NCBI RefSeq assembly: GCF_900113055.1
Contig: NZ_FONZ01000001.1
Coordinates: 434,001-498,000 of the forward strand
Direction: 5' to 3'
From: Flavimobilis marinus
GTDB taxonomy: Bacteria; Actinomycetota; Actinomycetes; Actinomycetales; Cellulomonadaceae
DNA length: 64,000 nt
Made by a program: the position numbers and the translations under genes. The notes beneath the pieces were generated by a model. It made no database searches, was not told the origin of the DNA, and was given only the letters and a program-made list of their open reading frames with translations. Below, one piece after another: positions 28,387 through 35,970 of this stretch. Every line of letters begins with the position of its first letter. The stretch's first letter is position 1.

Positions 28387-28755
28387 ATGATCCAGCAGGA
28401 GTCGCGACTTCGCGTCGCCGACAACACGGGCGCCAAGGAAATCTTGTGCATCCGCGTTCTCGGTGGCTCGGGCCGTCGCTACGCCGGAATCGGCGACACC
28501 ATCGTCGCTACCGTCAAGGATGCGATCCCTGGCGGGAACGTCAAGAAGGGCGACGTCGTCAAGGCTGTCATCGTCCGTACCGTCAAGGAGCGGCGACGCC
28601 CGGACGGTTCCTACATCAAGTTCGACGAGAACGCGGCCGTGATCCTCAAGAACGACGGCGAGCCCCGTGGCACGCGCATCTTCGGCCCGGTGGGCCGAGA
28701 GCTGCGTGACAAGCGCTTCATGAAGATCATCTCGCTGGCTCCGGAGGTGATCTGA
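28387..28755 (+). CDS. rplN: 50S ribosomal protein L14
   Basis: The product is 122 aa, full length. L14 contacts the 16S rRNA at an intersubunit bridge. The start [20 protein letters not shown] and the motifs [15 protein letters not shown] and [15 protein letters not shown] are diagnostic. First gene of the spc part. Its end contains a full Shine-Dalgarno GGAGGTGAT (28743-28751) serving rplX. Confidence 0.98.
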   Translation: MIQQESRLRVADNTGAKEILCIRVLGGSGRRYAGIGDTIVATVKDAIPGGNVKKGDVVKAVIVRTVKERRRPDGSYIKFDENAAVILKNDGEPRGTRIFGPVGRELRDKRFMKIISLAPEVI

Positions 28756-28756
28756 C

Positions 28757-29113
28757 ATGGCGAAGATCAAGAAGGGTGACCTGGTCATCCGTATCTCGGG
28801 TCCGCGCGACGAGCGCGGCAAGACGGGCCGCGTGCTCGAGGTCCTCAAGGACTCGAACCGCGTCATCGTCGAGGGCCTGAACCGGGTCACCAAGCACACC
28901 AAGGCCGGTCAGTCGGCTCGTGGCACGCGCACCGGTGGGGTCGAGGTCGTCGAGGCCCCGATCCACATCAGCAACGTGCAGCTGTACGACAAGGACGCGA
29001 AGCGCGGCAAGCGCATCGGCGCCCGCGTCGAGCAGGTCGAGCGTGACGGCCGCACCCGCAACGTGCGCGTGCGCGTGACGCGTGGCCACGGCGAGCCCGA
29101 GAAGGACATCTGA
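28757..29113 (+). CDS. rplX: 50S ribosomal protein L24
   Basis: The product is 118 aa. L24 initiates 50S assembly. The KOW start [23 protein letters not shown] and [10 protein letters not shown] are typical. It has a perfect anti-SD match five bases before the ATG, the best ribosome site in the window. The tail after residue 100 ([15 protein letters not shown]) is an actinobacterial-type extension. Stop and rplE start share one base. Confidence 0.98.
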   Translation: MAKIKKGDLVIRISGPRDERGKTGRVLEVLKDSNRVIVEGLNRVTKHTKAGQSARGTRTGGVEVVEAPIHISNVQLYDKDAKRGKRIGARVEQVERDGRTRNVRVRVTRGHGEPEKDI

Positions 29114-29676
29114 TGAGCACCGAGACCGCTACCCAGCCCCGGCTCAAGAGCCGTTTCGCCGCCGAGATCCTCCCGGGCATGCTCGAGGAGTTCGGCTACG
29201 CGAACGTCAACGAGGCCCCGCGTCTGACCAAGATCGTGGTCAACATGGGTGTCGGCGACGCCGCGAAGGACTCGAAGCTGATCGAGGGCGCCATCCGCGA
29301 CCTCACGGCGATCACCGGCCAGAAGCCGCAGGTCACCAAGGCCCGCAAGTCCATTGCGCAGTTCAAGCTGCGTGAGGGCATGCCGATCGGCGCTCACGTG
29401 ACGCTGCGCGGCGACCGCATGTGGGAGTTCGCGGACCGTCTGCTGTCGGTCGCGCTGCCCCGCATCCGTGACTTCCGCGGCCTCTCGGCCAAGCAGTTCG
29501 ACGGTCACGGCAACTACACCTTCGGTCTCAACGAGCAGTCGATGTTCTACGAGATCGACCCGGACAAGATCGACCGGGTGCGCGGTATGGACATCACCGT
29601 CGTGACGACCGCGAAGACCGACGACGAGGGCCGTTCGCTGCTGCGTCGCCTCGGCTTCCCCTTCAAGGAGAACTGA
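29113..29676 (+). CDS. rplE: 50S ribosomal protein L5
   Basis: The product is 187 aa. L5 binds 5S rRNA and the P-site tRNA elbow. Motifs: [15 protein letters not shown], then [20 protein letters not shown] and the C-terminal [20 protein letters not shown]. Tightly packed, one base overlap with rplX and two bases to rpsN. Confidence 0.98.
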   Translation: MSTETATQPRLKSRFAAEILPGMLEEFGYANVNEAPRLTKIVVNMGVGDAAKDSKLIEGAIRDLTAITGQKPQVTKARKSIAQFKLREGMPIGAHVTLRGDRMWEFADRLLSVALPRIRDFRGLSAKQFDGHGNYTFGLNEQSMFYEIDPDKIDRVRGMDITVVTTAKTDDEGRSLLRRLGFPFKEN

Positions 29677-29677
29677 C

Positions 29678-29863
29678 ATGGCTAAGAAGGCCCTGATCAA
29701 CAAGGCGGCCGCCAAGCCCAAGTTCGCGGTGCGCGCCTACACCCGGTGCCAGAAGTGCGGTCGCCCGCACTCGGTCTACCGCAAGTTCGGCCTCTGCCGC
29801 ATCTGCGTCCGTGAGATGGCCCACCGTGGTGAGCTTCCCGGCGTCACCAAGAGCAGCTGGTAA
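29678..29863 (+). CDS. rpsN: 30S ribosomal protein S14, zinc-binding type
   Basis: The product is 61 aa, the short S14 form (type Z). The zinc ligands are visible as CQKCG and CRICVR, separated by the usual [10 protein letters not shown]. Some actinobacteria also carry a zinc-free long copy elsewhere for zinc starvation; none is in the window. rpsH follows after 69 bases. Confidence 0.97.
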   Translation: MAKKALINKAAAKPKFAVRAYTRCQKCGRPHSVYRKFGLCRICVREMAHRGELPGVTKSSW

Positions 29864-29932
29864 CAACTACGTCGCAGGTCCGTTCGTCCCCGCGACGGAC
29901 GGATACCCCGGCGAGGAAGGGCTGAAGCCCAG

Positions 29933-30331
29933 ATGACCATGACCGACCCCATTGCAGACATGCTTACGCGTCTGCGCAACGCGAACTCAGCGCACCACGA
30001 CACGGTCTCCATGCCGTTCTCGAAGCTGAAGTCGCACATCGCTGAGATCCTGCAGGCCGAGGGCTACATCACCGGCTGGTCTGTCGAGGACGCGACGGTG
30101 GGCCAGACGCTCACCATCGAGCTCAAGTACGGCCAGAACCGCGAGCGTGCCCTTGCTGGCATCAAGCGCGTGTCGAAGCCCGGACTGCGCGTGTACGCGA
30201 AGTCCACCAACCTGCCCAAGGTCCTGGGCGGACTCGGCGTGGCGATCCTGTCCACGTCGTCGGGCCTCCTGACGTCTCAGGCGGCTGCAAAGAAGGGCGT
30301 GGGTGGGGAAGTCCTCGCCTACGTCTGGTAA
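29933..30331 (+). CDS. rpsH: 30S ribosomal protein S8
   Basis: The product is 132 aa. S8 binds helix 21 of 16S rRNA and in E. coli represses the spc operon. The start [20 protein letters not shown] matches relatives; a second ATG two codons later is possible. The C-terminal [20 protein letters not shown] is the family signature. rplF begins 23 bases downstream with GAGAGGAG ahead of its ATG. Confidence 0.98.
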   Translation: MTMTDPIADMLTRLRNANSAHHDTVSMPFSKLKSHIAEILQAEGYITGWSVEDATVGQTLTIELKYGQNRERALAGIKRVSKPGLRVYAKSTNLPKVLGGLGVAILSTSSGLLTSQAAAKKGVGGEVLAYVW

Positions 30332-30354
30332 TCGGAAACGGAGAGGAGAACACA

Positions 30355-30894
30355 ATGTCGCGTATTGGCAAGCTTCCCGTCCCGGTTCCCGCAGGCGTGG
30401 ACGTCACCATCAGCGGTGCACTCGTGACCGTCAAGGGGCCCAAGGGCTCCCTCGAGCACACGGTGCCCGCCCCCATCCAGGTCGCTCGTGACGAGGACGG
30501 GGCCCTCGCGGTCACGCGCCCCGACGACGAGCGCGCCTCCCGTGCGCTGCACGGACTCACCCGCACGCTCCTCGCGAACATCGTCACCGGTGTGACCGAG
30601 GGCTACGAGAAGAAGCTCGAGATCGTCGGCACCGGTTACCGCGTCGCCGCGAAGGGCTCCGACCTGGAGTTCGCGCTCGGCTTCAGCCACCCCGTGGTCG
30701 TCACGCCGCCCGCCGGCATCTCGTTCGCCGTCGAGTCGCCCACCAAGTTCTCGGTGAGCGGCATCGACAAGCAGCAGGTCGGCGAGGTCGCCGCGAACAT
30801 CCGCAAGATTCGCAAGCCCGAGCCGTACAAGGGCAAGGGCGTGCGCTACGCGGGCGAGAACGTCCGCCGCAAGGCCGGAAAGGCTGGTAAGTGA
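30355..30894 (+). CDS. rplF: 50S ribosomal protein L6
   Basis: The product is 179 aa. L6 sits near the sarcin-ricin loop. Motifs: [30 protein letters not shown] and the C-terminal [20 protein letters not shown]. It overlaps rplR by four bases if the GTG start of rplR is used. Confidence 0.98.
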   Translation: MSRIGKLPVPVPAGVDVTISGALVTVKGPKGSLEHTVPAPIQVARDEDGALAVTRPDDERASRALHGLTRTLLANIVTGVTEGYEKKLEIVGTGYRVAAKGSDLEFALGFSHPVVVTPPAGISFAVESPTKFSVSGIDKQQVGEVAANIRKIRKPEPYKGKGVRYAGENVRRKAGKAGK

Positions 30895-31268
30895 CCATGG
30901 CTGTCAAGATTCTGGGCAAGGGCAAGGCAGTTGCCCGCCAGCGCCGTCACCTGCGTCTGCGCAAGAAGGTCACCGGCACCGCCGTGCGTCCCCGCCTCGT
31001 CGTGACCCGCTCCGCGCGGCACATGACGGCGCAGGTCGTGGACGACACCGTCGGCCGCACGCTGGTCTCGGCGTCGACCCTCGAGGCCGACCTCCGCGCG
31101 ATGGACGGCGACAAGAGCACGAAGGCCCGCAAGGTCGGCGAGCTCGTCGCCGAGCGCGCCAAGGCTGCCGGCGTCGACACCGTCGTGTTCGACCGCGGCG
31201 GCAACAAGTACCACGGCCGGGTGGCAGCAGTCGCCGACGGGGCCCGCGAAGGCGGGTTGACCCTGTGA
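30891..31268 (+). CDS. rplR: 50S ribosomal protein L18
   Basis: The product is 125 aa from the GTG at 30891, or 123 aa from the ATG at 30897. GGAAAGG at 30877-30883 is seven bases from the GTG and thirteen from the ATG, so I use the GTG, which also gives a GTGA overlap with rplF. L18 carries 5S rRNA into the large subunit. The core [20 protein letters not shown] and the final [20 protein letters not shown] are typical. Confidence 0.97.
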   Translation: MTMAVKILGKGKAVARQRRHLRLRKKVTGTAVRPRLVVTRSARHMTAQVVDDTVGRTLVSASTLEADLRAMDGDKSTKARKVGELVAERAKAAGVDTVVFDRGGNKYHGRVAAVADGAREGGLTL

Positions 31269-31308
31269 CGATGCGAGCTACCTCCGCACGGAAGCAAAGG
31301 ACGAACTG

Positions 31309-31974
31309 ATGGCTGCAGGGCAGCGCAGCAGCACCGGCGCCCCCACGGGCGGCGCCACGAACGAGCAGAACGACCGTCAGGGCGGACGTCAGGGCGGCCG
31401 CGACGGTCGTCGCGACAACCGCCGGGACGCAGCCGAGAAGAGCGCGTTCCTGGAGCGCGTCGTCACGATCAACCGTGTGTCGAAGGTCGTCAAGGGCGGT
31501 CGGCGCTTCAGCTTCACCGCGCTCGTCGTCGTCGGCGACGGTGACGGCACGGTGGGCGTCGGCTACGGCAAGGCCAAGGAAGTTCCCGCGGCCATCGCCA
31601 AGGGTGTCGAGGAGGCCAAGAAGAACTTCTTCAAGGTTCCGCGCATCCAGGGCACCGTCCCGCACCCCATCCAGGGTGAGGCAGCAGCCGGCGTGGTCTT
31701 CCTGCGTCCCGCGGTTCCCGGTACCGGTGTCATCGCCGGTGGTCCGGTCCGCGCGGTCCTCGAGTGCGCCGGCATCCACGACGTCCTCTCGAAGTCGCTT
31801 GGGTCCTCCAACGCGATCAACATCGTGCACGCGACCGTGGCCGCGCTGCGCGGGCTGGAGCAGCCTGAGGCTGTCGCCGCCCGTCGTGGCCTGCCGCTCG
31901 AGCACGTCGCCCCGGCGGCGCTGCTGCGTGCACAGGCCGCCGGTAAGGCGCAGGCAGCTGAGGTAGGTGCGTGA
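31309..31974 (+). CDS. rpsE: 30S ribosomal protein S5 with Arg/Gly-rich N-terminal extension
   Basis: The product is 221 aa; the E. coli protein is about 166. S5 controls decoding accuracy. The first 43 residues are a Gly/Arg/Asp-rich tail ([20 protein letters not shown]) before the conserved [20 protein letters not shown]. Core motifs [20 protein letters not shown] and [14 protein letters not shown] are intact. It ends in a TGATG overlap with rpmD. Confidence 0.97.
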   Translation: MAAGQRSSTGAPTGGATNEQNDRQGGRQGGRDGRRDNRRDAAEKSAFLERVVTINRVSKVVKGGRRFSFTALVVVGDGDGTVGVGYGKAKEVPAAIAKGVEEAKKNFFKVPRIQGTVPHPIQGEAAAGVVFLRPAVPGTGVIAGGPVRAVLECAGIHDVLSKSLGSSNAINIVHATVAALRGLEQPEAVAARRGLPLEHVAPAALLRAQAAGKAQAAEVGA

Positions 31975-32156
31975 TGGCTCGTCTCAAGGTGACCCAGACC
32001 AAGTCCGCCATCGGCGGCAAGCAGAATCAGCGCGACACGCTGCGGACCCTGGGCCTCAAGCGGATCGGTGACACCGCCGTGAAGGAGGACCGTCCCGAGA
32101 TCCGCGGCATGGTCGCAACGGTGGCGCACCTCGTCGCCGTCGAGGAGGTCGAGTGA
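31974..32156 (+). CDS. rpmD: 50S ribosomal protein L30
   Basis: The product is 60 aa. The start [20 protein letters not shown] and the core [20 protein letters not shown] are the family pattern. The ATG at 31974 is used because GAGGTAGG at 31960-31967 is six bases away; a GTG one codon earlier is too close. Its last codons carry GAGGAGG, the site for rplO. Confidence 0.97.
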   Translation: MARLKVTQTKSAIGGKQNQRDTLRTLGLKRIGDTAVKEDRPEIRGMVATVAHLVAVEEVE

Positions 32157-32158
32157 TC

Positions 32159-32857
32159 ATGGCTGAGAAGAAGAACGTCGACGAGACCGTCGACGCACCC
32201 GCGAAGAAGGCGCCGGCCAAGAAGGCCGCCGCGAGCAAGGCGACCAGCACGGCCGCCGAGGCCAAGGCTCCGAAGAAGGCCGCTCCCAAGAAGAGCGCCG
32301 CCAAGGAGACCGCGACCGAGGCGTCCGCTACGAAGCCTGCCGCCAAGGCGACGACGTCGTCGGGCACGTCCCGCACGCCGTCGAGCAAGCCCGCGCAGCA
32401 GACCGAGGGTGCCGGCGGCATCCTCAAGGTGCACCACCTGCGTCCGGCTCCCGGCGCCAAGACCGCCAAGACCCGCGTGGGTCGTGGTGAGGCGTCGAAG
32501 GGCAAGACGGCAGGCCGCGGTACCAAGGGCACCAAGGCTCGCAACCAGGTCTCGGCCGGGTTCGAGGGTGGCCAGATGCCGCTGCACATGCGTCTGCCGA
32601 AGCTTCGCGGCTTCAAGAACCCGTTCCGCACCGAGTACCAGGTCGTCAACCTGGACAAGCTCTCGGCGCTCTACCCCGACGGTGGCACGGTCACGATCGA
32701 CGACCTCGTCACCAAGGGCGCGGTCCGCAAGGGCCAGCTCGTCAAGGTCCTCGGGACCGGCGAGCTGAACGTCAAGCTCGACGTCACCGTCGACGCGATC
32801 TCCGGCTCGGCCAAGGACAAGATCCAGGCCGCTGGCGGGACCGTCTCCGACAGCTGA
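32159..32857 (+). CDS. rplO: 50S ribosomal protein L15 with a long Lys/Ala-rich N-terminal extension
   Basis: The product is 232 aa, about 85 longer than normal L15. The conserved protein begins near residue 86 ([23 protein letters not shown]...) and ends normally. The added N-terminus is a histone-H1-like low-complexity segment with [24 protein letters not shown] and later Ser/Thr-rich parts. GAGGAGG at 32142-32148 is ten bases before the ATG at 32159; the GTG at 32153 is too close. L15 is a late assembly protein of the 50S core. A strong terminator follows. Confidence 0.96.
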   Translation: MAEKKNVDETVDAPAKKAPAKKAAASKATSTAAEAKAPKKAAPKKSAAKETATEASATKPAAKATTSSGTSRTPSSKPAQQTEGAGGILKVHHLRPAPGAKTAKTRVGRGEASKGKTAGRGTKGTKARNQVSAGFEGGQMPLHMRLPKLRGFKNPFRTEYQVVNLDKLSALYPDGGTVTIDDLVTKGAVRKGQLVKVLGTGELNVKLDVTVDAISGSAKDKIQAAGGTVSDS

Positions 32858-32863
32858 CGCACA

Positions 32864-32901
32864 CAGACGAGGCCGGGTGCATCACGCCCCGGCCTCGTCT
32901 G
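32864..32901 (+). terminator. rplO terminator
   Basis: This is a perfect 14-bp stem, CAGACGAGGCCGGG (32864-32877) and its complement (32888-32901), with a ten-base loop. It begins seven bases after the rplO stop and separates the ribosomal operon from secY. Confidence 0.8.
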
Positions 32902-32961
32902 CGTATACCCACCCGCTGGGTCGCCCGACGACCGGACGCCAGCAGCCAGACAAAATCGCGC

Positions 32962-32967
32962 TAGAGT
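32962..32967 (+). promoter_or_regulatory. Possible secY promoter, -10 box TAGAGT
   Basis: TAGAGT at 32962-32967 is a good -10 box placed after the rplO terminator and 88 bases before secY. No convincing -35 is seen at 17-18 bases (CCAGCA), so the call is tentative. Confidence 0.4.
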
Positions 32968-33054
32968 GCGCAGGGCGATCGCCTTGATCGCTCGCCGTAC
33001 GGTCGCGCAGACGCGACGACGACACACCCGCCTCCGCGCGGGCAGGAGGAACAG

Positions 33055-34338
33055 GTGCTTGGCGCATTCGGACGGGCATTCCGCACACCTGACCTGCGGA
33101 AGAAGTTGCTCTTCACCATCGCCATCATGGTCATCTTCCGGATCGGGTCGTTCATCCCGGCTCCCGGGGTCGACTACCGGGCGATCCAGGACTACACGCT
33201 TCCCGACAACGACATCCTCGGGCTGATCAACCTCTTCAGCGGTGGAGCACTGCTCCAGCTGTCGATCTTCGCGCTCGGCATCATGCCGTACATCACGGCG
33301 AGCATCATCGTGCAGCTGCTGCGCGTGGTCATCCCGCGCTTCGAGGCCCTCCACAAGGAGGGCCAGTCCGGCACCGCGAAACTGACCCAGTACACCCGGT
33401 ACCTGACCATCGGCCTGGGCCTGCTGCAGGCGACGACGATCGTGACGCTCGCGCGCACCGGACAGCTCCTGCCCGGGCTCGACCCGATCGTGAACGACTC
33501 GCCGTGGACCGCCTTCCTCATCATCCTCACGATGACCGCGGGTACCTCCGTGATCATGTGGCTGGGCGAGATGATCACCGAGCGCGGCGTCGGCAACGGC
33601 ATGTCGCTCCTGATCTTCACCTCGATCGCGGCGTCGTTCCCGACCGCCCTCGGGTCGATCCTCGGCTCGAACGACGGGCTGCAGAAGTTCATCATCGTGA
33701 TGCTGATGATCGTGGTCGTGATCGGGCTGATCGTGTTCGTCGAGCAGTCGCAGCGTCGGATCCCGGTCCAGTACGCCAAGCGGATGGTCGGTCGGAAGAT
33801 GTACGGCGGCACGAGCACCTACATCCCGATCAAGATCAACATCGCGGGCGTGATCCCGGTGATCTTCGCGTCGTCGATCCTCGCGATCCCGACGATGGCC
33901 GCCGGCTTCGGCGAGGCCACCGACGGCTGGGTGCAGTGGGTCCAGCGGAACCTCGCCGACCCGGGCGCACCGCTGTACATCGTGTTCTTCCTCGTGATGA
34001 TCATCTTCTTCGCGTTCTTCTACACCGCCATCACGTTCAACCCGGACGAGGTCGCGGACAACATGAAGAAGTACGGCGGGTTCGTGCCCGGCATCCGCGC
34101 GGGCCGGCCGACAGCCGAGTACCTCGACTACGTGATCACCCGCATCACGTCGGCGGGTGCGATCTACCTCGCCCTCGTGGCGCTGATCCCGACGCTGCTG
34201 TTCGTCGTGCTCGGGATCTCGACCAACATCCCGTTCGGCGGGACGTCGATCATCATCATCGTGGGCGTCGGCCTCGAGACCGTGAAGCAGATCGACTCCC
34301 AGCTCCAGCAGCGGCACTACGAAGGATTCCTCAAGTGA
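33055..34338 (+). CDS. secY: Preprotein translocase channel subunit SecY
   Basis: The product is 427 aa and integral to the membrane with ten helices, forming the SecYEG channel. The GTG at 33055 follows AGGAGGA (33044-33050). Recognisable segments: GSFIPAPGVDY, the plug region INLFSGGALLQLSIFALGIM and the loop GIRAGRPTAEYLDYVITRIT. It overlaps adk by four bases (GTGA), forming the common secY-adk-map unit. Confidence 0.98.
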   Translation: MLGAFGRAFRTPDLRKKLLFTIAIMVIFRIGSFIPAPGVDYRAIQDYTLPDNDILGLINLFSGGALLQLSIFALGIMPYITASIIVQLLRVVIPRFEALHKEGQSGTAKLTQYTRYLTIGLGLLQATTIVTLARTGQLLPGLDPIVNDSPWTAFLIILTMTAGTSVIMWLGEMITERGVGNGMSLLIFTSIAASFPTALGSILGSNDGLQKFIIVMLMIVVVIGLIVFVEQSQRRIPVQYAKRMVGRKMYGGTSTYIPIKINIAGVIPVIFASSILAIPTMAAGFGEATDGWVQWVQRNLADPGAPLYIVFFLVMIIFFAFFYTAITFNPDEVADNMKKYGGFVPGIRAGRPTAEYLDYVITRITSAGAIYLALVALIPTLLFVVLGISTNIPFGGTSIIIIVGVGLETVKQIDSQLQQRHYEGFLK

Positions 34339-34913
34339 GCGCACGTCTCGTCCTCCTCGGTCCTCCCGGAGCAGGGAAGGGCACCCAGGCCGCTCGGCTC
34401 TCCGAAGCGCTCGGGGTGCCGGCGATCTCCACCGGTGACCTCTTCCGCGCGAACATCAAGGGCCGCACCGAGCTCGGTGTGCTCGTGCAGGAGTACACCG
34501 CCAAGGGCGAGCTCGTCCCCGACTCGGTGACGAACGCGATGGTGCGGGACCGGCTGGCGCAGGACGACGTCCGCGACGGCTTCCTGCTCGACGGCTACCC
34601 GCGGAACGTCGCGCAGGTGCTCGAGCTCGACACGATCCTCGCCGACCTCGGTCTCTCGCTCGACGGCGCCGTCGAGATCACGGCGGACTCCGAGGTCGTC
34701 GTCGAACGGCTCCTCGGCCGTGCTGCGCTCGAAGGGCGCGAGGACGACACCGAGGACGTCATCCGGCACCGCCTGGATGTCTACGCCGCCCAGACCGCGC
34801 CGGTGAGCGGCGTCTACGCCGAGCGCGGCGCGCTCGTGCAGGTGGACGGCATCGGTGAGGTCGACGCGGTGACCGAGCGCCTGACCGCGGCCATCGCCAC
34901 GCTGCGGCGCTGA
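34335..34913 (+). CDS. adk: Adenylate kinase, short-LID form
   Basis: The product is 192 aa and interconverts AMP + ATP with 2 ADP. The P-loop LGPPGAGKGTQAARL is at residues 7-21, the AMP-site motif STGDLFRANI follows, and DGYPRN is present. The LID is short (RAALEGREDDTEDVIRHRL), without the four-Cys zinc insert of long adenylate kinases. The GTG start overlaps the secY stop, and map starts 13 bases after its end. Confidence 0.97.
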   Translation: MSARLVLLGPPGAGKGTQAARLSEALGVPAISTGDLFRANIKGRTELGVLVQEYTAKGELVPDSVTNAMVRDRLAQDDVRDGFLLDGYPRNVAQVLELDTILADLGLSLDGAVEITADSEVVVERLLGRAALEGREDDTEDVIRHRLDVYAAQTAPVSGVYAERGALVQVDGIGEVDAVTERLTAAIATLRR

Positions 34914-34926
34914 GCCGGGCAGACCG

Positions 34927-35772
34927 ATGTTCCGCAGGGACAGGATCGAGCTCAAGTCGATCGAGGAGATGCTCCTCATGCGACGGGCGGGTCTCGTCGT
35001 CGCCGACGCGCTCGACGCGGTCCGCGCCGCGATGGTCCCCGGCATCTCGACCGTCGCGCTCGACGGGATCGCGGCCGAGGTGATCGCCCGCGCGGGCGCA
35101 GCGCCGTCGTTCCTCGGCTACCAGGGATATCCCGCGTCGATCTGCGTGAGCGTCAACGACGAGGTCGTGCACGGCATCCCCGGGGCCCGGACGGTCGCGG
35201 CCGGTGACGTCGTGTCGGTGGACTGCGGTGCGATCGTCGACGGCTGGCACGCGGACGCTGCGATGACGGTGGTGCTCCCCGACGCCGACCCCGCCGACGT
35301 CGCCCTCTGCGAGATCACCGAGTCGGCGATGTGGGACGGCATCGCGGCGCTCCAGAGCGCCGAGCGGCTCCACGCGGTCGGCGCAGCGATCGAGGCCAGC
35401 GTCGCGGAGTCCGGGACGCACCCCGAGGCCGAGCGCCCGTACGGGATCGTCCGCGAGTACGTGGGGCACGGCATCGGCTCGGCCATGCACCAGGCGCCGG
35501 ACGTCCCGAACTACCGACCCCGCGACCGCGGCCCCCGGGTGCGCCCGGGCATGTGCGTCGCCATCGAGCCCATGATCACCCGCGGCGAGCCCTACACGCA
35601 GGTCTGCGAGGACGACTGGACGGTCGTCACGGACGACGGCGCCCGTGCGGCTCACTGGGAGCACACGGTCGCGATACACGAGGGTGGGCTCTGGGTGCTG
35701 ACGGCACGTGACGGCGGTCACGATCGGCTCGCTGAGCGGGGCGTCAGCGTCGCGCCGCTCGCCGTCGACTAG
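34927..35772 (+). CDS. map: Type I methionine aminopeptidase
   Basis: The product is 281 aa and removes the N-terminal Met from new proteins. The five metal ligands are in place: Asp99, Asp110, His181, Glu214 and Glu245. It lacks the zinc-finger N-terminal extension, so it is the simple bacterial form. Last gene of the secY-adk-map unit. After it the usual order (infA) is broken by a regulator gene. Confidence 0.96.
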   Translation: MFRRDRIELKSIEEMLLMRRAGLVVADALDAVRAAMVPGISTVALDGIAAEVIARAGAAPSFLGYQGYPASICVSVNDEVVHGIPGARTVAAGDVVSVDCGAIVDGWHADAAMTVVLPDADPADVALCEITESAMWDGIAALQSAERLHAVGAAIEASVAESGTHPEAERPYGIVREYVGHGIGSAMHQAPDVPNYRPRDRGPRVRPGMCVAIEPMITRGEPYTQVCEDDWTVVTDDGARAAHWEHTVAIHEGGLWVLTARDGGHDRLAERGVSVAPLAVD

Positions 35773-35844
35773 TGCAGTCGGGTCCGGCACGGCACGCTGA
35801 ACGGGGCGCTCCGACGCTCGCGCGACGACCCCATCGTCGTCCAC

Positions 35845-35888
35845 AAGGGGAGATGGGGGTTTTCACCCCTTTCTCAGAAGCGTAGTGT
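35845..35888 (+). promoter_or_regulatory. Promoter of the LuxR-type regulator with an overlapping dyad
   Basis: TTTTCA at 35860-35865 and TAGTGT at 35883-35888 are 17 bases apart. AAGGGG (35845-35850) and CCCCTT (35866-35871) form an inverted repeat over the -35 box, and GGGGT/ACCCC nests within it. It may be the operator of the regulator itself. Confidence 0.5.
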
Positions 35889-35970
35889 GAAGAACAGACC
35901 ATCGGGCTGCTCAGCGGGGGCACGGAGCCGACCCGATGGACATACGAACGTCTCGGGGGAGCGTTGCTAG

